A stretch of 14,764 nucleotides of DNA from WHTF01 sp964482425 (GTDB lineage Bacteria > Desulfobacterota > Binatia > UBA9968): assembly GCA_964482425.1 (NCBI GenBank), contig CAYZXN010000341.1, forward strand, positions 1 through 14,764, given 5' to 3'. A program made the translations under genes and the position numbers. Positions 6,860 through 13,234 of this stretch are shown here, one piece after another (within the stretch, counting starts at the first letter, position 1; the number at the start of each line of letters is the position of its first letter). A model generated the notes under the pieces. The model was not told the origin of the DNA. It made no database searches and saw nothing but the letters and a program-made list of their open reading frames with translations.

Positions 6860-7241
6860 AGGGGTCCTCCACGGAAGTTTTTACAAGCCATCGGCCACGA
6901 GGTACCAAGATGGTAAACTTCTTGCTTCGCTTTTCAATAGGCAAGGGTATTTTGTTTATCTGCGCCGTCTGGCGCGGTCCTCCGAAACTTAGAATTCCTA
7001 GTGTATGCAGCGCTCGCGCCGGGTGGTTGTCGGCCGCTGAATTTTGCGCCATAAGAGTTTTATCAAAGAGGTTGAGTCTGACAGCGGATTGCATCGATGG
7101 AGCGCGCCGTGACACATCGCTGATCGTCGTTGCAAACAACCGCTGTGAGCGCAAGATAGCGACGCGCTCTTCAGGCCGTTGTCGAATAATTTACAACTTG
7201 ACCGAACGAGTTTACGAGCATCAGCTTGGAAAGGATACATT
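6860..7241. other. 382-bp divergent intergenic region, with an uncertain open frame
   Basis: This gap separates the divergent TctC and DUF2235 genes and must hold both promoters, but I see no convincing -35/-10 pair on either strand. It contains one continuous plus-strand frame (ATG 6910 to TGA 7243-7245, 111 codons). A GAGG lies seven bases before its ATG, and its stop overlaps the DUF2235 start in an ATGA. Its protein is Cys- and Arg-rich with no recognisable domain, and its third codon positions look no different from non-coding sequence. I therefore do not call it a gene. A small palindrome TACCA-AGA-TGGTA lies at 6903-6915. Confidence 0.3.
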
Positions 7242-8264
7242 ATGAAAAGAATTGTTCTCTGTTTCGACGGAACGTGGAACAAACCTGCGGATGAAAACCT
7301 GAGCGCCGACGAGCAGGTCGAAACCAACGTCTGCAGGTTCTACAAGTCCGTCAAGGACGCGGGGGCCGACGGCGCGCGGCAAGTCAAATGGTACGACGAG
7401 GGTGTCGGCACCCGATGGTACGCCCGATTCATCGGTGGCGCCATCGGCATCGGCCTGGAAAAGAATATTCTAGAGGGATATAGGTTTTTGGCCAAAGAGT
7501 ACCAGGACGGCGATGAGGTTTACGTTCTGGGTTTTAGCCGCGGCGCCTATACCGCCAGAAGCCTGGTAGGACTGATCCGAAACTGCGGTCTTGTCGAAAA
7601 CAAGAGGCTGGTGCTGCGAATCCCCATGGCTTACGGAATCTATCGCACGCGCGATGACGGCCCCGATTCGCCCACGGCGCTGCAGTTCAAAGCCAGGTTC
7701 TCGCGCGACATCAAAATCAAGTTTCTTGGCGTGTGGGATACGGTAGGGGCGCTCGGCGTGCCGCTCGATCTGCTCCAGAGCTTTAACATGCAATTTTACG
7801 AATTTCACGATACCAGGCTCAGCAAGATCGTTGAGAGTGCCTATCATGCCATTGCGCTTGATGAGCATCGCGGCGACTATGACGTCTGTCTTTGGAATCC
7901 CGAGAATCAACCCGACCCGAGTCTCGAACAGCGGTGGTTTTTGGGCGCGCACTGCGATGTCGGCGGCGGTTATCAAGACCGCCGTCTATCCGACCTCGCG
8001 CTGCGCTGGATGCAGGACAAGGCCGGCGTTGCCGAACTCGCCGTCGACCCTGTCCATGTAATCGACGACAACTTCCGCGGCGCCTCTACGGATTCCTATT
8101 CGGAATTTCTCAAAGGCGTCTACGCCAAACGAAACCCTCGGCACTATCGCACGATCGCGACAACGCCATTCGGCAACGAGTGCATCGACGAATCCGTGCA
8201 GCGGCGTCGGCGGGAGGATCGCGAGTATGAGCCGCAGAACAATGGCTTGCCGCCTCTGGTGTGA
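7242..8264 (+). CDS. DUF2235 alpha/beta-hydrolase (Tle1-like phospholipase family)
   Basis: The 340-residue protein is a DUF2235 hydrolase, the family that includes type VI secretion phospholipase effectors of the Tle1 group. It opens with R-I-V-L-C-F-D-G-T-W-N (3-13), which is diagnostic. The nucleophile elbow is G-F-S99-R-G followed by A-Y-T-A-R. V-W-D166-T-V-G-A-L-G and G-A-H-C-D239-V-G-G-G-Y complete the expected catalytic region. There is no signal peptide or transmembrane segment. The chosen ATG at 7242 has AAGGA seven bases before it and puts the conserved strand at the N-terminus; an upstream TTG at 7179 adds nothing family-like. No VgrG, PAAR, Hcp or immunity-like gene is adjacent, so a secreted toxin role is not supported. 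It is followed after 45 bp by an S9 peptidase gene in the same direction, probably one operon. It is shorter than true Tle1 toxins and looks like the catalytic core alone. Confidence 0.9.
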   Translation: MKRIVLCFDGTWNKPADENLSADEQVETNVCRFYKSVKDAGADGARQVKWYDEGVGTRWYARFIGGAIGIGLEKNILEGYRFLAKEYQDGDEVYVLGFSRGAYTARSLVGLIRNCGLVENKRLVLRIPMAYGIYRTRDDGPDSPTALQFKARFSRDIKIKFLGVWDTVGALGVPLDLLQSFNMQFYEFHDTRLSKIVESAYHAIALDEHRGDYDVCLWNPENQPDPSLEQRWFLGAHCDVGGGYQDRRLSDLALRWMQDKAGVAELAVDPVHVIDDNFRGASTDSYSEFLKGVYAKRNPRHYRTIATTPFGNECIDESVQRRRREDREYEPQNNGLPPLV

Positions 8265-8309
8265 TTCCGCAGATGCGGTTCACCCTCATTCTAAAAACAG
8301 GAGGCGTTC

Positions 8310-10238
8310 ATGGCTGCGGCTCAAGTAGCCCCGTACGGTTCATGGAAATCGCCCATCACTGCTGAGTTCGTCGCCGGCGACGAGCTTGGCCTCGAACAGG
8401 TAAGGCTCGACGGAGACGACGTGTACTGGATCGAGCGGCGGCCTCGGGAAGGCGGCAGAAAAGTCATCGTTCGTTATTGCGCCGACGGCGAGGTCGTGGA
8501 CGTTACGCCTGCGCCATTCAATGCGCGGACGCGAGTGCACGAATATGGCGGCGGGGATTTCACGGTTTCCGGCGGGACCGTTATTTTCTCCAACTTCGCG
8601 GACCAGCGCCTTTACATCCAGCGCCCAGGCTTCGATCCGGTGCCTTTGACACCGGCGGGAGATCTGCGGTTTGCCGACGGTCAGATCGATCGTAGCAGGA
8701 ATGTTTTGGTTTGTGTGCGCGAGGATCATCGAGGGCAGGGTGAACCGATCAATGCCCTGGTAAGCCTCAGGCTCGATCAACAAGGCGAGGGCAGAGTGCT
8801 GGCTGCGCGAAAGGATTTTTACGCCTCGCCGCGCCTGAGTCCTGACGGCTTTCGACTGGCGTGGTTGACCTGGAACCATCCCAATATGCCGTGGGACGGC
8901 AGCGAGCTCTGGGTCAGCAGGTTTACTGAAGACGGTAATCTCATCGAGTCAGAACGAATCGCGGGCGGAATCGACGAGTCCATCGTCCAGCCGGAGTGGT
9001 CGCCCGGCGGCACGCTCTATTTTGTTTCCGATCGGACTGGTTGGTGGAATCTCTACTGTTTAAGGGACGGACGAGTGCAAGCGGTTTGTCCGATGAACGC
9101 CGAATTCGGCGAGCCCCTTTGGGTGTTCGGAGGCTCGCTGTATGGGTTTGACTCTGAACGGCGGATCGTTTGCAGCTATCTGCAGGACGGCCGCTCATAT
9201 TTTGCCGATATCGACAGCGGCACGGGCAATCTCAGTGTAATTCAAACACCCTATTCAGCGATTTCGCGGATTCAAATCGGCGGCGGTCGGGCCGTGCTTA
9301 TCGCCGCATCGGCAACCGAGCCGACGCGTGTTGTTGCGCTGAATTTGGCGACTCGCGCTCTGGCGGTATTGCGTCGCTCCAGAAGTGTCGATGCAGATCC
9401 CGATTACCTCTCTGTGCCGCGATCTGTCGATTTTCCCACCGGCGCGGGTCACACTGCTCACGGATTTTTTTATGCGCCATGGAATCGAGATTTTGCCGGT
9501 ATCGAGAATGAGAAGCCGCCGCTCTTGGTGATGAGCCATGGCGGGCCCACCTCGGCCACTTCGATGTCGCTGCGCTATGCAATCCAATATTGGACCAGCC
9601 GGGGTATTGCTGTTCTGGACGTCAACTATCGCGGCAGCTCGGGCTACGGCAGAGCCTATCGGGAACGGCTCAAAGGAAGGTGGGGAATTGCCGATGTCGA
9701 AGATTGCGTGAACGGCGCCCTGTATCTCGCCGGGAGCGGCCAGGTTGCCGGCAACCGGTTGGCGATTCGAGGAGGCAGTGCTGGAGGTTACACGACGTTA
9801 TGTGCGCTGACTTTTAGCCGGGCTTTCAAAACCGGCGCAAGCCACTACGGCATCAGCGACTTGGAGGCGCTGGCAAGGGACACCCACAAATTCGAATCGC
9901 GCTATCTCGACAGCCTGATCGGCCCCTATCCAGAGCGGCGCGACCTTTATATCGAGCGCTCGCCGATTCACTTCACCGAGCGCCTGGCCTCGCCGATGAT
10001 TCTGCTTCAGGGCTTGGAGGACAAGGTTGTGCCGCCGTCACAGGCTGAAAAGATGTTTCATGCGGTGCGAGCGAAGGGGCTGCCGGTGGCGTACGTCACA
10101 TTTCCCGGCGAGCAGCATGGCTTTCGCAAAGCGGAGAATATCAAACGCGCGCTCGAGGCGGAGTTATACTTTTATTCGAAAGTTTTTGGCTTTGAGCTGG
10201 CCGAAACCGTGGAGCCGGTGCAGATCGAAAATCTCTAG
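8310..10238 (+). CDS. S9 family serine peptidase (prolyl oligopeptidase / acylaminoacyl-peptidase type)
   Basis: This 642-residue enzyme has a beta-propeller N-terminal half (about 25-380) and an alpha/beta-hydrolase catalytic domain (about 390-630). It would cleave short peptides or remove N-terminal residues. The catalytic triad is visible: Ser490 in G-G-S-A-G-G-Y, Asp571 in G-L-E-D-K-V-V-P and His603 in G-E-Q-H-G-F. H-G-G-P in the early part of the catalytic domain (M-S-H-G-G-P) supplies the usual oxyanion region. The opening Y-G-S-W-K-S-P-I-T-A is typical of a widespread cytosolic S9 subgroup, and there is no signal peptide. The start is certain: AGGAGG ends five bases before the ATG. It follows the DUF2235 gene by 45 bp, and its stop is 23 bp from the stop of the convergent aroG. 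The exact substrate preference cannot be read from sequence. Confidence 0.93.
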   Translation: MAAAQVAPYGSWKSPITAEFVAGDELGLEQVRLDGDDVYWIERRPREGGRKVIVRYCADGEVVDVTPAPFNARTRVHEYGGGDFTVSGGTVIFSNFADQRLYIQRPGFDPVPLTPAGDLRFADGQIDRSRNVLVCVREDHRGQGEPINALVSLRLDQQGEGRVLAARKDFYASPRLSPDGFRLAWLTWNHPNMPWDGSELWVSRFTEDGNLIESERIAGGIDESIVQPEWSPGGTLYFVSDRTGWWNLYCLRDGRVQAVCPMNAEFGEPLWVFGGSLYGFDSERRIVCSYLQDGRSYFADIDSGTGNLSVIQTPYSAISRIQIGGGRAVLIAASATEPTRVVALNLATRALAVLRRSRSVDADPDYLSVPRSVDFPTGAGHTAHGFFYAPWNRDFAGIENEKPPLLVMSHGGPTSATSMSLRYAIQYWTSRGIAVLDVNYRGSSGYGRAYRERLKGRWGIADVEDCVNGALYLAGSGQVAGNRLAIRGGSAGGYTTLCALTFSRAFKTGASHYGISDLEALARDTHKFESRYLDSLIGPYPERRDLYIERSPIHFTERLASPMILLQGLEDKVVPPSQAEKMFHAVRAKGLPVAYVTFPGEQHGFRKAENIKRALEAELYFYSKVFGFELAETVEPVQIENL

Positions 10239-10261
10239 CCGGTAGCGTTCATGTGAGTGCG

Positions 10262-11341
10262 CTATTCGGGCTCGCCGTTGACCGCCGCTTTGAGGCGGCG
10301 CCGGCGTACCGCGTCGGCGAGCGCTTCGATCACGTCACGGGTGTCTTCCCAGCCGACACAGGCGTCGGTGATGCTCAGCCCATAGATGAGCGGCTTGCCC
10401 GGCATCAGATCCTGCCTGCCGGCTTTGAGGTGGCTCTCGATCATGATGCCGAAGATGCGTGCGTCGCCATCGGCGATTTGCGCCGCGACCTGCTGCCCCA
10501 CCTCGACTTGCTTTTGCGGTTCTTTGCCGCTGTTGCCGTGGCTGCAGTCGATCATGATCCGCGCCGGAACTCCGGCTTCAGCCATGCTCTTGGCCGCCGC
10601 CGCGACGTTCTCCGAGTCGTAGTTGGGATTTTTCCCGCCGCGCAAAATCAGGTGACAATCTTCGTTGCCGGTGGTGGACACAATGGCCGAATGGCCGTCC
10701 TTGGTGACCGACAGGAAATGGTGCGGCGCCTGCGCCGCGCGGATGGCGTCGATGGCGATGCGCACATTGCCATCGGTGCCGTTTTTGAATCCCACCGGAC
10801 ACGACAATCCGGAAGCAAGCTCGCGGTGAACCTGACTCTCGGTCGTTCGCGCGCCGATGGCGCCCCACGATACGAGATCGGCAACGTACTGGGGCGTGAT
10901 CATATCGAGGAATTCACAGCCGGCGGGAACGGCCATTTCATTGATATCGAGCAGCAGCTGGCGTCCAATGCGCAAGCCATCGTTGATGCGAAAGCTGCCG
11001 TCGAGATTGGGATCGTTGATCAGCCCTTTCCAGCCGACGGTCGTGCGCGGCTTTTCAAAATAAACGCGCATTACGAGCAGAAGATCATCGGCGAGCCGCT
11101 CCTTCAGCTCCTTAAGCCTGCCGGCGTATTCCTTTGCGGCCTTTACATCGTGGATCGAGCAGGGTCCCATCAGGACCAGGAGGCGGTCGTCGGCGCCGTG
11201 GAGAATGCGATGGATGGCCTGGCGCGTCTGATAAACAGTTTCGGCGGCCTTGCGCGAGATCGCAATATCGCGCAGCACCTGTGACGGCGGCAATAGTTCC
11301 TTGATTTCCTTGATTCGCAGGTCGTCTGTTCTGTATTCCAT
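10262..11341 (-). CDS. aroG: 3-deoxy-7-phosphoheptulonate synthase (DAHP synthase, AroG type I-alpha)
   Basis: This enzyme condenses phosphoenolpyruvate and erythrose 4-phosphate to DAHP, the first step of the shikimate pathway. With the ATG at 11341 the protein has 359 residues and lines up with E. coli AroG from its first residues (D-D-L-R-I-K-E-I-K-E-L-L-P-P at 6-19). The metal ligands keep the E. coli numbering: Cys61 (G-P-C-S), His268 (D-C-S-H), Glu302 and Asp326 (S-I-T-D). The substrate loops K-P-R-T-T-V-G-W-K-G and G-A-R-T-T-E-S-Q are intact. Residues lining the feedback site, including Pro150, Phe209 and Ser211, match the Phe-sensitive isozyme, so inhibition by phenylalanine is inferred. 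The frame continues upstream to a TTG at 11380, but those residues are not conserved. No Shine-Dalgarno is evident. It lies downstream of the MFS gene with 258 bp between, so it probably has its own promoter. The residues after 350 are an extra short tail. Confidence 0.96.
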   Translation of the reverse strand: MEYRTDDLRIKEIKELLPPSQVLRDIAISRKAAETVYQTRQAIHRILHGADDRLLVLMGPCSIHDVKAAKEYAGRLKELKERLADDLLLVMRVYFEKPRTTVGWKGLINDPNLDGSFRINDGLRIGRQLLLDINEMAVPAGCEFLDMITPQYVADLVSWGAIGARTTESQVHRELASGLSCPVGFKNGTDGNVRIAIDAIRAAQAPHHFLSVTKDGHSAIVSTTGNEDCHLILRGGKNPNYDSENVAAAAKSMAEAGVPARIMIDCSHGNSGKEPQKQVEVGQQVAAQIADGDARIFGIMIESHLKAGRQDLMPGKPLIYGLSITDACVGWEDTRDVIEALADAVRRRRLKAAVNGEPE

Positions 11342-11599
11342 GTGAGTTTCGGACGGTGAAAGAACTTTATGATAAACCAAATCGAGCGAAAATCCAGCCG
11401 ACCAGCAGCCGCGGCGCCTTCAGAAATTGCAACGGGCGGTGCCGTGACCGAAGCAATCATCCGCGCCGGGCAGGGTTGAGCCGCTATCCAACGCAGCGAA
11501 GCTCGAATTTTCAAAGGGCGTGAGAGGACGAATCGCGGCTCGCTACAGTTTTATGCCGGCCTTGAACGCGGAACTTTGAGAAACCGCGCCGGCGAAAAC
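11342..11599. other. 258-bp intergenic region upstream of aroG
   Basis: The only signal I can support is a possible -10 box for aroG near the right-hand side of its start (11369-11374). I see no gene, no terminator with a T-run for the MFS gene and no leader-peptide ORF with clustered aromatic codons. Confidence 0.5.
11369..11374 (-). promoter_or_regulatory. possible -10 box of aroG
   Basis: On the minus strand the hexamer reads TATCAT, five of six consensus bases. It would give a transcription start about 20 bases before the aroG ATG. The -35 region 16-18 bp upstream is poor, so an activator would be needed or the call is wrong. Confidence 0.3.
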
Positions 11600-12862
11600 T
11601 TATCTTAGGCTTCGAGCAGCTTCCTTGCTCTGCTTCGGCAGAGTTTCCCGCCCGATAAACGCCAACAATACCGCGGATAATATGATCAGCGGAGCATAGG
11701 TTAGAAACGGCACGCCCGGGTTGAAAGTGTCGGCGAGAAAGCCCCCCAGCAGAGGCGCGCCGACACCGCCGATTTCCGCCACGGTACGCCGGGCGGCTTG
11801 CAAGCGTCCGCGTGCGCTTGTCGGTACGACGTCGAAAGTCGATGTCGCCAGTGATCCGAGCGACAGGCCGTTGGCGATGCCGAGGAAGAAAAGCAACAGA
11901 GACAATTGCAAAAAATTATCCGCGAACGGTATCAACAGAAATGCCAGCGCTGGAATTCCCGTGCTCGGCACGGTTGCCCACTTGCGTCCGACTTTGTCGA
12001 TGACAAAACCGGCCGGCAGGATCATCAGGAAAGCCGCCACTCCCGAAATCGTGAACAGCACGCCAATTTCTTTCGGCGACAGTCCCAACTCCGTGGTCGC
12101 GAATAGGGGCAAGATGCTCTGGGTTGTGACCCGGTGCATGAAGCTGGTCAATGTGGCGAAAACCAGCACAATATAAGTTGAGCGTAGTTTGGGCTCGATC
12201 TGCTCGAAGAGTTTAATCAACCCTTGCAGGCGTTGCCGCCAGGCGTCGAGATGCCACCCGCTTACCGCCGGACCGCCTGGGGGGCCGAACGACGGTCTTG
12301 AGTTTTCAACCGATACGCCGAGCAGGACCGACAGCGCCGCGCAGCCAGCGTAGGCGATGAATGCGCCTCTGAAGCCGCCCATTTCGGTCAGGAAGCCGCC
12401 GGCCAGCGGGCCCAAAGCCAGTCCGAGATAGTTGATACCGTGAAAGCCGCTGAGGACCCGGCCGCGCTGATCGGCTCGAACCAGGTCGATGCCGGCCACT
12501 TCGCGCGCAATGACCCACACGCTTTCAGCGATGCCGAGGATAAAAACCAGAAGGAGAATCATGCTGAACCAGGGCATGAGAGCGGCTAGCAGCGCCATGG
12601 CAAAGGCCAGAGCCGGCCCTGCGATTAACGCGGCGCGGGTGCCGAGACGATCGAGGACGACGCCGCTGATCGGCATGCCGGCAAGCCGGCCGAAGGCCAA
12701 GGCGGTGACGAGTTGCGCCGCCGTCCCCGGAGTAATTTCGAAATGAACGGCCATGACCGGGATGCCCGGCAGAAACATCGACCACATTCCGGAGAGAAGG
12801 GTGCTGGTGTAGAGCTTGGTGAGGCCGGAGGCCGTGGGTGTGAGTTTGAACCAAGATGCCAT
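11600..12862 (-). CDS. major facilitator superfamily (MFS) transporter
   Basis: The 420-residue protein is a 12-helix MFS carrier of the inner membrane. Hydrophobic segments run throughout, with a hydrophilic central loop at about 186-226 between the two six-helix halves. The loop 2-3 signature appears in both halves: G-V-V-L-D-R-L-G-T-R (67-76) and G-F-V-I-D-K-V-G-R-K (285-294). Helix 5 contains G-P-L-A-G-G-F-L (151-158), a motif seen in drug/proton antiporters, and G-A-P-L-L-G-G-F-L repeats the theme in the second half. It is most like efflux-type carriers, but the substrate cannot be read. I chose the ATG at 12862, which gives a normal MFS N-terminus. The frame stays open to a TTG at 13051, which would add 63 mostly charged residues and overlap the repeat. 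No good Shine-Dalgarno precedes the ATG. Confidence 0.88.
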   Translation of the reverse strand: MASWFKLTPTASGLTKLYTSTLLSGMWSMFLPGIPVMAVHFEITPGTAAQLVTALAFGRLAGMPISGVVLDRLGTRAALIAGPALAFAMALLAALMPWFSMILLLVFILGIAESVWVIAREVAGIDLVRADQRGRVLSGFHGINYLGLALGPLAGGFLTEMGGFRGAFIAYAGCAALSVLLGVSVENSRPSFGPPGGPAVSGWHLDAWRQRLQGLIKLFEQIEPKLRSTYIVLVFATLTSFMHRVTTQSILPLFATTELGLSPKEIGVLFTISGVAAFLMILPAGFVIDKVGRKWATVPSTGIPALAFLLIPFADNFLQLSLLLFFLGIANGLSLGSLATSTFDVVPTSARGRLQAARRTVAEIGGVGAPLLGGFLADTFNPGVPFLTYAPLIILSAVLLAFIGRETLPKQSKEAARSLR

Positions 12863-13022
12863 TGATGTGTGCTCTGATCGGCGCAGCAATCTGAAACTAA
12901 CGCCTGGCCGTTTTAAGTCGCTAAGGTGTACGCGCGGGCCTTTGTCGATCGAACCAAAGATTCGTATCACATTCTCAAGACGGTTTCTCTCGGTCTTTTC
13001 AGATCGGCGCAAGCGGTCGCAC

Positions 13023-13051
13023 AATAAACGAATTGATCGAAAGACGTTCAA
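13023..13051 (-). promoter_or_regulatory. candidate promoter for the MFS gene, -35 inside the repeat end
   Basis: On the minus strand TTGAAC (13051-13046) and TTTATT (13028-13023) are separated by 17 bp, each matching four of six consensus bases. Transcription would start near 13016 and leave a leader of about 150 bases. The -35 falls within the outer end of the inverted repeat. Confidence 0.3.
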
Positions 13052-13141
13052 TGGTTCAAGGCTTCAAAAGTTCAAAGTCAGAGGCGGATCTGACCTTGAC
13101 CTTTGAAGAGCGACCGAAGGCGAGCGCTTGAACATTGAAAC
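13046..13141. repeat. imperfect nested inverted repeat, MITE-like, about 96 bp
   Basis: The outer arms are TTCAATGGTTCAAG (13047-13060) and CTTGAACATTGAA (13127-13139), complementary apart from one extra base. The inner arms are 13063-13082 and 13089-13107, complementary at about 17 of 20 positions around a six-base GGCGGA loop. The right side has an extra 19-base GC-rich segment (13108-13126) between inner and outer arms. The arms are built from repeated TTCAA words. This is far more symmetry than a random intergenic stretch. It has no ORF and no obvious target-site duplication. It may be a small non-autonomous mobile element or a dispersed intergenic repeat of this genome. Confidence 0.6.
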
Positions 13142-13168
13142 AAAGAGCGAAAAATAGGAGGCACGAGG

Positions 13169-13231
13169 ATGCCGGCGTTTTCCAGGCAAAAGAATCTGGC
13201 GCGGCAGTTACGCGATGTTGTGTTGCATTGA
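13169..13231 (+). pseudogene. 20-codon ORF resembling the start of a DUF559-type gene
   Basis: An AGGAGG (13156-13161) lies seven bases before an ATG that opens a 20-codon frame closed by TGA at 13229-13231, three bases before the end of asnS on the other strand. The segment R-Q-K-N-L-A-R-Q-L-R resembles the N-terminal helix of DUF559 (VSR-like endonuclease) proteins. No continuation of that domain exists, because asnS begins immediately. It could be a remnant left by recombination, a genuine micro-ORF, or chance. Confidence 0.2.
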
Positions 13232-13234
13232 CGA

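Larger units (their letters stand above)
12863..13234. other. 372-bp intergenic region between asnS and the MFS gene
   Basis: From left to right it holds about 160 bp without clear features, a candidate MFS promoter (13023-13051), a nested inverted repeat (13046-13141) and a 20-codon ORF with a good ribosome-binding site (13169-13231). The ten-base word GATCGGCGCA occurs twice in direct orientation (12876-12885 and 13002-13011). No terminator with a T-run is visible after asnS. Confidence 0.5.

Noticed and set aside
6282..7154. A 290-codon minus-strand frame overlapping the TctC gene and its upstream gap
   Set aside because: It is in a different frame of the same strand as TctC, has no domain, and the TctC start is fixed by a strong Shine-Dalgarno and signal peptide.
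8267..8278. CCGCA-GA-TGCGG after the DUF2235 stop, as a terminator
   Set aside because: The loop is too small for the full stem, there is no T-run, and the S9 gene follows closely with its own ribosome-binding site.
10280..10297. CGCCGC-TTTGAG-GCGGCG hairpin near the convergent S9/aroG stops, as a terminator
   Set aside because: It is inside the last aroG codons, has only six pairs and no T-run on either strand.
10253..11284. A 343-codon plus-strand frame antisense to aroG
   Set aside because: aroG is certain from its conserved residues. The mirror frame has no recognisable domain and begins without a ribosome-binding site.
12863..13051. 63-residue N-terminal extension of the MFS protein from TTG 13051
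   Set aside because: The extension is charged and unlike MFS N-termini, starts in the repeat and overlaps the candidate promoter.
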